Shown here: positions 27,822 to 38,300 of the stretch, in pieces
Layout: each line of letters starts with the position of its first letter
Numbering within the stretch: the stretch's first letter is position 1
Source of the DNA: Antedon mediterranea
Lineage: Eukaryota > Echinodermata > Crinoidea > Comatulida > Antedonidae
Reading direction: 5' to 3'
NCBI RefSeq assembly: GCF_964355755.1
Contig: NC_092672.1
Span: forward strand, 124,001-188,000
DNA length: 64,000 bases
The notes under the pieces: model-generated
What the model was told of the DNA's origin: nothing
Database searches by the model: none
Seen by the model: only the letters and a program-made list of their open reading frames with translations
Translations under genes and position numbers: made by a program

Positions 27822-27998
27822 GACTATCAGATGCTGAGGCGAATTTTGAAAGAAGTGGGTGAACTACATGAAAAGGCTGCTAAGAGAGGAAAACCTTGTT
27901 TCGCAGACAATCCAATGACGTTGTATGAATGTTACGGTTTCCATAAACGCGATGCTTCATCGGACCTTCTTAACGAATTAGGTCAAGACGGCAACTAG
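27822..27998 (+). CDS. Cyclic neuropeptide precursor, exon 2 (KR-flanked CX10C peptide)
   Basis: This terminal exon starts after the acceptor CTATCTTCCAG and gives 58 residues before TAG. In joined numbering: residues 28-47 form a charged, helix-like spacer (DYQMLRRILKEVGELHEKAA). KR is at 48-49, the peptide GKPCFADNPMTLYECYGFH at 50-68, KR at 69-70, and an acidic tail at 71-85. Cys53 and Cys64 are the only cysteines after the signal peptide, so a disulfide ring is expected. No glycine precedes the second KR, so the C-terminus is probably a free acid. The layout is that of a secreted neuropeptide precursor. I do not recognise the family: the CX10C spacing equals that of somatostatin-14 but the FWKT core is absent; allatostatin-C, MCH and GGNG-type peptides also have single rings but differ in spacing or core. 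Confidence 0.75.
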   Translation, partial: DYQMLRRILKEVGELHEKAAKRGKPCFADNPMTLYECYGFHKRDASSDLLNELGQDGN

Positions 27999-29914
27999 TA
28001 GTACAAATGCATTACAAAATTCATTCATTTTAGCAGCACTATTTTCTCTTGTTTCAACAGTACAAACTGTAGTAAATTATTCTTAAAATAGACTTATTTT
28101 TCTTAACGTATGATGTGACAAGAACAAATATTCAGAACATTTAAATTGCACGTGCATGGCTCACCTGGGTGTGTGAGTATGATGTCATCAAACAAGAGTC
28201 AAAAACAAGACTTCATTCTATAGCGCGTTATTTTATTAAAAACGTCATTTAAATGACGGAACATTTTAAAACACTAAAAAGAAAGTATCTTAACTTTGTT
28301 TTTTTTTATCTGAGAAATTCAATAAATTAATAACTAGATGCCTGACATGTATATGTAATCTATGGATAGTCGGGATTGTAATTAAGTGTTATTTGGGTGA
28401 CACATTGTGTTGGAAATGACAAAACAAAGCGTACATTATATTCTAAGTAGATACTGGCCGACAGTCTTATAAGATGATTAAATTATTAGACTATTAATAA
28501 GTAAAGCTATTAATATTTATAATTTATATAATCTCATGCATATATTAATTTGGCGTCTGGCTTTAATCCAATTTTGTATCTATTAAGGTGTAATGTTATT
28601 GTAAAAGTTACATTATTTGGCTCCAATTGGCCCAGACTTGTAACGTTATGTAAATTTGAATTATAATAAATTATTAATTATTATTTTCATTATCATTACA
28701 GTATAATTAACGACATTGGGACTTTCTAAACACAACCAAATTTAAAGTTAAATGAATATATAAATGATTACCAGTATATCTGTGTTATTTCGATATTGTA
28801 TTAAATCAGTGACATTTTTACTTCTGACAATTTTATTATCATATGATATAGGGCCTATTTAATATAAAAAATTAAATGGTAAAATTGTATTTTTATCTCA
28901 GAATAGCTTGAGCTTGACTTGAGTTATTATTAGTAATTTAATCATCACACTTAAATAATATTATAATATTTCAGTCTAAATCTATATTTATTTAGAATGT
29001 ATTTTATCACATCATTTGAATTGTTGTCCCAGGTGATTAAATGGTTTTAAAATACAGTCACATAGATAATTTGCAATATGTACAATTTATTATAATTTGC
29101 ATTTTTCATTTTTTTTTTGGTCAAATAAAGGTAAAAAAAACCTTCAAAGTAAATACTTACATAATTGGTTTTCTTTTTTCTAACACTGTAATTGGAGCAA
29201 TATATTGAGAGTAAGATTTATGGTAATGGTGACAACGGAGTTGATGGTGAACATCTCGCCAGTTAGAATACGGATAAAATTGGGTTTTTTTTATGATATT
29301 TATGTATTTTTAGTAAGTAATAATTAAAAAAAAGTCTGTCACCATTCACCCTCATATTTCACTTGCTGGATAGTATGCTGTATAAGTTATAATAATTAAA
29401 TAGCCTACTATTAAAGTATGTTGTGTAGAGTCCAATCTCTATGATTGTATATACTACGTATTATTTAAAAAATAATAATAAAATCCAATGGATCAATGCG
29501 GTGCACGACCTTTCGAGTATTTTGATTCTATTTTGTACATATTAAGCGAGCATGTTGATGGCCACTATAATGAAAGGCCGGCCGGCGACGACGCATACAA
29601 TATTACGTCCACACGTCCACAATCCATCCACTGCCTGGTGCTTCTGCCTTCTATTTTATAAGTTAGGCTACATGAAATTGAGCTTCCTCACATGTACCAC
29701 TGGCTGTAATTACGCGTTAATTCAATTCTATATGATGCAACAACACTGTGATATACAAAATTAATACAGATACAGAGGTCGAGCTTCAGATATTCTACTG
29801 GTGGACGTTTTTCTATATCGTATTCTTAAGGACAATTTCCTTCTAATGAAACATATCTTGGGAGACCTCTGTTAAATAGCCAATGCATTGGCTCTATTTA
29901 TATAATTATTAGTG
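27999..29914. other. 3' flank of the cyclic-peptide gene
   Basis: AT-rich DNA holding the probable 3' UTR of the peptide gene. The open frame 29552-29764 has no domain, signal or splice support. No repeat family recognised. Confidence 0.4.
28321..28326 (+). terminator. Poly(A) signal AATAAA
   Basis: AATAAA lies 323 bp after the stop codon of the cyclic-peptide gene. It is the clearest signal in the 3' flank. Confidence 0.45.
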
Positions 29915-30235
29915 TGTTGTTCGTAATTTTCTGACATTATAAAACGGATGTTCTTAAAATTGAGGGCGCTAAACATACAATTTACGAGATCATAAAAGGT
30001 TGCGTAAGCCAGAAGAAAAAAAAATGTGGTGTGCTCCCTTGCCTCTAGCACGGTAAGGCCCTCTCACAGCCTTGGGTACACATCAGATGCCTTGATGTTA
30101 CCGCCTCATGATAATCTGTGAACCCAAAACACAGAGGCTCGCATAGCTTTAACTCTTTTCCACCGAGACCGGCATGGGGTTTGAACCCACGATAATCGTG
30201 TTCCACGACGCTCTATCGACTGAGCTATCCGGCCC
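29915..30235 (-). mobile_element. tRNA-derived SINE (minus orientation), 5' end interrupted
   Basis: Read on the minus strand, the head begins GGGCCGGATAGCTCAGTCG (Pol III A box) and has a B box GGTTCAAACCC. T-stem and acceptor-like pairing is present, but the anticodon arm is degenerate, so it is a SINE head and not a working tRNA. The body follows with gttaaagctatgc, tcatgaggcggtaacatcaa and cttaccgtgctaga, and then cttctggcttacgc near 30000. A second copy lies at 31765-32075 in plus orientation. The Mutator-like element begins exactly at the SINE 5' end. The 3' limit is approximate. Confidence 0.75.
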
Positions 30236-31110
30236 GCGATTTTTTTTTTCGTACATAAGTTGGGGACCCCTCATGAAACGTCACAAAATAAACATGAATA
30301 ATTCATCAGTTCAACTTGTTGTTCCGTGTGCACCCAAGCGTATAGCAACAAGAAGTGATTACACAACTGCGATACGATACTTTCTACAGTTAGGCCTAGG
30401 ATTTTAAGTCAATTCACGTGATTGCCTTCGCGCACTCTTCTTCGAGTCGAGGCTAATCGACAGCTGCTAGGCAAGACATTAAACTAAGTAGTAATTCATT
30501 GGACAGCCCAAAGAAAGCTTAGACCCACAAGAATAAAGAATGTGTATAATTTGTGTACTGTAATTTTTTAATTCTGCTATTTTATTATCAAACAATATGC
30601 ATGTACTCAAAGGAACTTAAAAAATGCGCGTATATCAACACATGAGATGGGAAGATTAGACCCACGAGAATAAAAAATGTATTTTTGTGTAATGTTTATT
30701 GTTTAATTTTCCTGACTTATTACTCTGACTCTCTGACTGTGTCATAACTAAACTAACACACACGTCACACACACCAACACAGCTACTACTAGAATAGACA
30801 TGGGTTTAGAGACTAGTAATTAGGCCTAATAGTATCAATAGAAACTATAATTTTAACACGTAATTCTTTAGTAATAAATTATATTTAAAACACCATAAAC
30901 TAAAGGCTGATTATTTCGACAATCTACACGCGGCAACCACAGCGGAGATAGGCCTAGAATCGTACCGCACTTGTGTAAACTGTAATCACTTCTGGTTGCT
31001 ATACGCTTGGGTGCACACGGAACAAGAACATTTAAATGATGAATTATTCATGTTTATTTTGTGACGTTTCATGAGGGGGTCCCCAACTTATGTACGAAAA
31101 AAAAAATCGC
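30236..31110. mobile_element. 875-bp Mutator-like non-autonomous element with long TIRs and 9-bp TSD
   Basis: Inverted arms of about 150 bp begin GCGATTTTTTTTTTCGTACA at both ends. They run on with cataagttggggacccc, catgaaacgtcacaaaataa and gtgcacccaagcgtatagca, with a few mismatches. The element is flanked by perfect 9-bp direct repeats ATCCGGCCC at 30227-30235 and 31111-31119. Long TIRs with a 9-bp duplication are typical of Mutator-like elements. The interior is AT-rich with no transposase. The duplicated target is the first nine bases of the minus-strand SINE. Confidence 0.85.
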
Positions 31111-31764
31111 ATCCGGCCCTCTGATTCAAAGCCACGTAAAACTAATACTAGTTTTGTTCCCTCAAGATGCCGGTCATGAATATGCATATTTATGACGTAA
31201 CGATGACGTCATATAGGCTCGTAGGACAAATAAAATATTATGTGCCTTCTTTTTAGTCGTGTCCTTCTGTGGCGTAGCGAGTAATGCTTGGTTTTGAGTA
31301 CTCTCGGCTCTCTCTGATGTACGGTTTTTGGATTTTTTTCTTCTTTTTTTTTGCGCAAATAAATCGTTTTTCTTTTGAAGAGAGATATTTAGAAGGTTAA
31401 GGTAATTCAAGAAATAATAATAATAATGTAGACTTATATATTATTAAAAAGATAAATATTTTTGCACATATGGCGTTTCATACGTATACTACTTGAGCTC
31501 GTACAAACATCAAAAAGTTCTGAGGCGATATAAAGGATTAAAGTATTATCTGTAGATGGAACTATAAGTGGGGTTAGGCCCATGTTATTCACATTTTGTG
31601 GCATGATGAAGTAATCAAAATTTAGATTTTAGTTAGAGTGGAAATAATATGATGACGTCACAGAAGGCGAGATAATTACTCGTTACGCCATAATAAAGTA
31701 CTGTACACGTCTACAGTTGAAATTAGTCTTATCCACGTGCCTCATATTACGTCATTCTAATTGT

Positions 31765-32075
31765 TACGTCGTCTGAGCGTCGTGTTGATAACACGAATGT
31801 CATGTGTTCAAATCCCACGGTGGAAGAAGTTAAAGCTATGCTAGCTACTGTGTTTGAGGTTCACAGAATAATACGTTCTCCATTCCACCACACATCATGA
31901 GGAGGCAACATCAAGGTATCTGGTGTCATGGAACCGACCCAAGGCTGTGGAAGAACCTTACCGTGCTAGAGACAGGTGAGCACGCATCTTTATTTCTTCT
32001 GGCTTACGCTAATTAACGTAAATTAGCCCTCCATTTTAAGAATGTCAGAAAGCTAGGAGAATGCCCATTGATTTT
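31765..32075 (+). mobile_element. tRNA-derived SINE, second copy (plus orientation)
   Basis: Same family as 29915-30235. The tRNA head is truncated or diverged: gagcgtcgtgttgataacac, then the B box TGTTCAAATCCC. The body words aagttaaagctatgc, catcatgaggaggcaacatc and accttaccgtgctaga and the end cttctggcttacgc are all present in the same order. Both copies continue past this with ccctc(c/a)attttaagaa and aatgtcagaaa, so the true 3' end is further downstream than the tail word. Confidence 0.72.
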
Positions 32076-33165
32076 CAGGAAAAATTATATATTGGACACG
32101 TCACAATAGTATATTAAAATCGGACTTACCTATATCTTCCGTATAAGGTATTAGATAGCACGCCTTTTGAATTCTTGTAACGTGAATATTAAATAGTGAG
32201 CCCTCTCAGTCTCCGAATATAGTTTTCGCTGATGTATTTTGCCAAGTACTTCACTCAGTTTCTGAGTTCTTACATTGTTGGCTACAAAAACACAGCACTT
32301 AAGATTCTTACAACGCAATTAACAGCGCCCACTGTGGTTTGGTTGTCTTATGAGCCTTATGTGTATTGTATTTGTAACTAACCGGATATAAAAGGCTTTC
32401 TGCACAGTGACTTGGCGTCAGCATGCTAATGTTCAAATTCTTAGCCGTCCGTAACGTTTAAGACGACACTAAAGTGCAGTGAATCTCTTACGGTTCTTTA
32501 ATTAAAGTATCTATTAGGCCGCAGCCTACGTGACTGTACACATTAGCGTACTAATAATCAAAAGTAGTCAAATCCAATTGATGAATGATTTACAGTATTA
32601 CCAAGTTACAACTAGGGTGAAACATTACAACTACTCTTGTCGTACACATGAGACTACTAAGTTGCGCTTTAAACACCAACCTCTATGTTAATTGGGGCCC
32701 GAACATTTAACGTAATATCCTCTATAAAAAACGTGCTGGCCTTTTCTGTTTGAGTATGACCGGCGTGTGGTTGTGTACGTCCTATACATTCGCATTTTGG
32801 CTCTGTGATATTTATGTGTTGAATTTTTATTTATAATTCAGCCTTACTATCCAATTTAAAAATGTCTTTTAATCTATTTCATAGAGAGCATTAGTCTTCT
32901 CTACTTTGTGGTTCTGGAATAACTCCCATTATTACGCTACATAAGTATAGTTTTTATATACATACTATTTTTTTATTATATAATAGCAATTTAACTTTAT
33001 GATCAACTTTTATGTCATTTACAAAACGATCAAACACGGTAGTAACACTTCAACATGATATTGAATATGTGAGGACATTTTCAAATGTCCAATATACATT
33101 TTAATGCTGCATCAATTGAAATTAAACATCAATGAAATTACCATATTGGAATCAAGTCAAACTTT

Positions 33166-33240
33166 CATCAGTAAAACTGTCATCAGTAAAACTGTCATCA
33201 GTCAAACTGTCATCAGTAAAACTGTCATCAGTAAAACTGG
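33166..33240. repeat. 15-bp tandem repeat, about five units
   Basis: catcagtaaaactgt repeats with one gtcaaactgt variant. It creates a short ISKTV-repeat open frame that is not taken as coding. Confidence 0.9.
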
Positions 33241-33423
33241 TACCATTTTTAGTAATATCACAAAAATACTAGCTGTTTCTTCTATTTATTTGTTTTATTT
33301 AGTTGTATTGATTCAATTTTGTGGCGCGTTTTTTCCTACAGGATTTAAGACCAATGAAAACGTGCATTGACTCACAACGAGAAAATAATCTGAACAATAT
33401 GTATCATAACTACGTCACATAAA

Positions 33424-33429
33424 TTTATT
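33424..33429 (-). terminator. Candidate poly(A) signal of the pedal peptide gene
   Basis: TTTATT on the plus strand reads AATAAA on the minus strand, about 570 bp past the stop codon. Another AATAAA overlaps the stop itself (34002-34007) and is unlikely to be used. Confidence 0.3.
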
Positions 33430-34002
33430 AATTTTAATTTACAGGAAGATAACATAATTGTGATTTTCAATAAGCACACGTAACGTAATAGGCACTGTGT
33501 TTTCTAAAACAACTGAAATTAACATATTCATTTAGAAAATATATTATTTTACGTAATAGATGTCAATTAAAAATATCGACGGCAGAATATGGTAAATGTG
33601 ACTAATTTTGTTTCCATCCAAGCAAACGTTCTCACTTAGAGTCCTCCCTACTAACACCTCAACTTACCTCCCATTGGACATAATGCCGACGCGAAGTCCT
33701 TTGGAATTTATTGAGATCATACTTTGACTGTCAGTCTTATCATTTTTGTCATCACAATTTTGGTCAAAACAAATTATAATGAAACATAAAAAGTACTTTA
33801 AATCATTCAAAATTAAAAGTATCCGTTAGTTGGTCATGTCGTCAAAATTAAACCAAAATTAATTTGATATATAAATATAAATAAATTCTGTTTTCTTAAT
33901 TAATTCTACAGATTTTTGTTTTAGAAACTATGGGACAACATTGCAATTTCTTAAACATTTTAGTGGTTCCTGTCAAGGTATGTGTAATTATGTCCAGTAA
34001 AT

Positions 34003-35367
34003 TTATTCGGATTTTCCGTCATCTGAACTAATTGATCGTTTTTTGAATCCGGAAATACGACCATTCATTCCAGAGGAAAGGCCTCCATGTAAAAACGACG
34101 AACCTTTTTTGAAACCATGGAGACTGTCGTGTGTTTTAAAATCGTCAAATATTGCTCGCTTTCCATTAAAATATTTGCTACCTAATGTGTCCATACCACC
34201 ACTTCCCGGAAACGCTCGTTTTCCTGTAAAATATCCATTGCCAAGGGTGTCCATTCCACCACTTCCCGGAAAAGCTCGTTTTCCTGTGAAATAGCCATTT
34301 CCTAGTGTGTCCATTCCACCACTTCCCGGAAACGCTCGTTTTCCTTTGAAATATCCATTGCCTAGTGTGTCCATTCCACCACTTCCCGGAAACCCTCGTT
34401 TTCCTTTAAAATATCCATTACCAAGGGTGTCCATTCCACCACTTCCGGGAAACCCTCGTTTTCCTTTGAAATATCCATTGCCAAGGGTGTCCATTCCACC
34501 ACTTCCGGGAAACGCTCTTTTTCCTGTGAAATATCCATTGCCAAGGGTGTCCATTCCACCACTTCCGGGAAACGCCCTTTTTCCTGTGAAATATCCATTG
34601 CCTAGTGTGTCCATTCCACCACTTCCGGGAAAAGCTCTTTTACCTGTGAAATACCCATTGCCAAGTGTGTCCATTCCACCACTTCCGGGAAACGCTCTTT
34701 TTCCTGTGAAATATCCATTGCCAAGTGTGTCCATTCCACCACTTCCGGGGAACGCTCTTTTTCCTGTGAAATATCCATTGCCTAGTGTGTCCATTCCACC
34801 ACTTCCGGGGAACGCTCTTTTTCCTGTGAAATATCCATTGCCTAGTGTGTCCATTCCACCACTTCCGGGAAACGATCTTTTTCCTGTGAAATATCCATTG
34901 CCAAGCGTGTCCATTCCACCACTTCCGGGGAACGCTCTTTTTCCTGTGAAATATCCATTGCCAAGCGTGTCCATTCCACCACTTCCGGGAAATGCTCTTT
35001 TACCTGTAAAATATCCATTGCCTAGTGTGTCCATTCCACCACTTCCGGGAAACGCTCTTTTTCCTGTGAAATATCCATTGCCAAGTGTGTCCATTCCACC
35101 ACTTCCCGGAAACGCTCTTTTATCATTAAAACCTATTTTTTCTGAACTATCTTCAGTGCTATCTGCTGCTCGTTTTCCTGTAAAATATGACGCTCCTAGG
35201 GGATCCATTCCACCTGTAGGAAAAAGCCCACGTTTATCTTCATCATTTAATTGAAACAATTCATCATCGTTGGAACTAAAGTCCTTTTTGGATTTGATGA
35301 GGTTATCAATAAGTTCTTTGGCTTCTTCGTCCGCAATTTCTACATTACTAAGGACATCAGCTCGTGC
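34003..35367 (-). CDS. Pedal peptide/orcokinin-type neuropeptide precursor, exon 2 (17 peptide copies)
   Basis: This exon encodes residues 31-484 of a 484-residue precursor; the acceptor is TACTTTCAG at 35368-35376. After an acidic spacer (31-74), KR at 75-76 releases the first peptide, with core FPTGGMDPLGASYF. An 18-residue spacer (97-114) follows, then sixteen 20-residue units (115-434), consensus AFPGSGGMDTLGNGYFTGKR. Unit 5 starts with Ser, units 11-13 end YFKGKR, and unit 16 ends GSKYFNGKR. Gly before KR allows C-terminal amidation. The tail (435-484) has KK and KKR sites bounding two more possible peptides (435-449, 452-471). The MD-x-LG-x-x-YF core fits echinoderm pedal peptide/orcokinin peptides such as starfish myorelaxant peptide. 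Plus-strand open frames here are shadows. Confidence 0.9.
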   Translation of the reverse strand, partial: ARADVLSNVEIADEEAKELIDNLIKSKKDFSSNDDELFQLNDEDKRGLFPTGGMDPLGASYFTGKRAADSTEDSSEKIGFNDKRAFPGSGGMDTLGNGYFTGKRAFPGSGGMDTLGNGYFTGKRAFPGSGGMDTLGNGYFTGKRAFPGSGGMDTLGNGYFTGKRSFPGSGGMDTLGNGYFTGKRAFPGSGGMDTLGNGYFTGKRAFPGSGGMDTLGNGYFTGKRAFPGSGGMDTLGNGYFTGKRAFPGSGGMDTLGNGYFTGKRAFPGSGGMDTLGNGYFTGKRAFPGSGGMDTLGNGYFKGKRGFPGSGGMDTLGNGYFKGKRGFPGSGGMDTLGNGYFKGKRAFPGSGGMDTLGNGYFTGKRAFPGSGGMDTLGNGYFTGKRAFPGSGGMDTLGSKYFNGKRAIFDDFKTHDSLHGFKKGSSFLHGGLSSGMNGRISGFKKRSISSDDGKSE

Positions 35368-38300
35368 CTGAAAGTATGACATAAACATTTCAGTTTAATG
35401 ATATATCGTGTTATAGGAATAACTAATAACGTATATAATAATAATAATTATTACCAGTATACAATAATGTTTCTGTAAGTATTTATTTATCTACTAAAAT
35501 GTTCCAGTACAAATTGGTAGTAAAACCTCTGTGTACTAATATGTATTCAGGAAGTACTTGTTAGACCTGTTTAGGTTATTAATAGAAATAGCACTACCAC
35601 TACCAATGTTTTAGAATAATGAATGTGTATACTCGATCGTTGCAACACTATTTCAAACCAATTCTTTGTTAACAATCGCAAAATGTCTATCTAAGTTAAC
35701 ACATTTCCTTCAAAGCATCAATGTTGATTAATCTTAATGCACCCACCGATTAAGTTGAGAAAAAGAAAACTCTAGTAAACTAGTGCTCAACTGTATGTTA
35801 TTAACTTAATGTTTGTATCAAAGTACTATTGTATGTTACATGTTTAACTAATGGTTTACCATGTATATAACATATTTGTAAGATAAAGTATATACATTAT
35901 TAAATGACGTCAGAAGGAACAGATAAATTATCGATAACCAGTACAAATTTAAAGAAACAAACGTTTTATATAGTATTTAGAGCACGATGACACGATAATC
36001 ATAATAAATGGTCAGTAATGCGTGAGATAATGACAACAGTATGGACGAAAGAAGCAATGGTCGGGCTGCTAAGAGGTTTGGCGATTCCACGCTGGTGCTT
36101 ATTTTTGAAACAAATAATAATTACTCCCTAAATGCCTGTTACCAATTTCGCAACGTTAATGAAAGTAATCTTTAGTTAAAAGGACAGAATCATAAAGGAA
36201 TCAAGTAATAATTGCTCGCGATTAAAATAGTTTAGATGTATTCTGAGCATCCTCGCTCCTAGCAATTTATAGAATTGTTGTATTGACTGCTGCAGTTGAT
36301 GCTATGCCTCACTTGGTTTATCGTTGAATCAATCAGTTTACTATATAAGATTTCTATGAATCTATTAGTGAAGGTCTTTTGCTTCAAACACACAAATACT
36401 AATAAAAAAAACAATAATGATTTTCCAAAAGTATCGAGTTGGCCTGACGACAGTTTATCTTTTAGCGAAATAATAATTATTAATTTCAGTACTAAAATAA
36501 TGAGTCTATACAAAATTGATGCTGGAAAGGAAAGGTTAACATGCATGCAGTTGAATCCTATTTAAATAAAATTAATTATGGCACGAATATTTTACTTAAT
36601 TCAAGTAAATACAATTATAATTATAAACTGAATAGATTAGAAAATATATTATTATATTTAGCAATTGTAGGATACTAGGACTACTGTGAAATGTTTGTAA
36701 CTTCTAATGTACATTAAAACAAAATAATACATTTACAAACATTATGTTATGATTTATTATGACACTTCTTAGTAAAAATATAAAGCGATCCAAAATATGA
36801 CGAGTGTCTGGTTTACCCAGCTATGTTTAAGCTCATAAACAGATTTCATTATAAGGTGTAAACGTGTCTATGTGCTTCTTGTTGCAAGAGATGATACTAA
36901 ACCTCGTGTAAAATTCTTAGATTGAAAGGTAAGATGTTTTACGATTATGATTATGTTTCACGACATCTTAAGTTGAATAACCAATGGTATATTTTTTTAT
37001 ACAGGAACATTAAGAATATTTTTAGTGACAAAGCATTATTTCAATAAGTACACTAGATTATTAATTTATCCTTTTTAACAATTTATTTTTTAGACCTATT
37101 TGTTTTTATTTATTTATTATTATTTAAAGACAGGTAAATAGAAGTTCTTAGGAAGATCCAAGAGAAGAATAAAAGCCACTGTCATAAATTATGTAAACCT
37201 ACACCTATTTACTAACAGAAACTGTACATTACATAGTGTGTGTAGTATACGCAGTCAATAAATTACTAAAATTATTACTAATCACAAGTTTTTAAGGTGT
37301 GATTGAGAGTTTATTGATCAGGGTGCATTGCGCATGTCCAGTAATACCTACGAATTAGACACATGGGAAGCACCTTGGAAAGTATAATTTCGTAGTTTAT
37401 GATAAAACAAGCACAACGACGTTAATGTGGCCAAAAATTAACGACTCCCAGTAGACACAGTATATTACTTTATAGCTTGGTTTAATTAATTCATTTCTTA
37501 AACTCATAAATTGACTCCAATTGTGCGGGATTATGATCTGTCTCGTGATATGTTACGCTAGGCCACCTCACACCGTATGTATTAAAATCAATAGATCGTG
37601 ATCGTAGATTTAACAAAATCCTTGGAGAATAAAAAATATTCATTCGTAAAGTACTATGTTGTTTAAACTACTGCTTTATTTAAATTTTCAATCTTAAAAT
37701 ATCATTAATAGTATTTATAAAAACACTCCATAACTTAGTTCTTATCTGTTTTTTTTCCCTTTTTTTTCAAACTATAATATTACAGAACCATGGCTGATGT
37801 ATATGGTAAATGACTTCTGATAAATAGGCCTAAACAAATTATCGTTGAGCAGCAAACAGCACGTAAGACAACATATTGTATTATTATTACAACCTGAGAA
37901 AATATTTCAAAAGATTAAATATTTAGAATCATATTATCTCTAATGACTAGAAAATGTCAATGCTTTCGCTAGGAACTACTACTGGTCAATAACTCTGTAT
38001 ACTATTTAAATATTATCTTTATTTCTTCTTGTTCTCAATAGTACAATTTATGGAAATTATAAGAAGTGTTAGGTTAGAGAAACCACACAAATAAATCATA
38101 AACTAAATTGTCCATTAAAAATGTAAGACGTGTGCCATCTTTATGGTTAAGATGATCAAAGACATATTGGTTAAGCAATGTATGTGAATAAAAGCTTTTA
38201 AGAGTTAACGCAATTCACGCCGCGAAGGTCTTTACTAATATGTAAAGTGGAATTAAGACGAATCATTAGGAGGACGATTTACTATAAAGGGGTTAAATAT

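Larger units (their letters stand above)
32076..34002. other. Intergenic DNA between SINE cluster and the pedal peptide gene
   Basis: No confirmed gene. A 15-bp tandem repeat lies at 33166-33240. The minus-strand 3' UTR of the pedal peptide gene probably occupies the right part. A GTAAGT donor preceded by ATGTCCAATGGGAG occurs on the minus strand near 33670, without further support. Confidence 0.4.

Noticed and set aside
27822-27998. Somatostatin or allatostatin-C orthologue
   Set aside because: Cysteine spacing equals somatostatin-14 and an N-P pair recalls allatostatin-C, but the FWK core and the short AST-C ring are absent; similarity is too weak to name it.
30165-30235. Functional tRNA gene on the minus strand
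   Set aside because: A and B boxes and T-stem are present, but the anticodon arm collapses to a three-base loop and a SINE body follows; a second copy exists nearby.
33655-33730. Minus-strand first exon ending ATGTCCAATGGGAG at a GTAAGT donor
   Set aside because: Only a donor site and a short ATG frame; lies in the probable 3' UTR of the pedal peptide gene, with no partner exon.
34307-35254. Plus-strand 315-codon PLPSVSIPPLPGNALFPVKY repeat frame
   Set aside because: It is the antisense of the pedal peptide repeats; a 60-bp period keeps it open. It has no signal peptide or sensible precursor structure.
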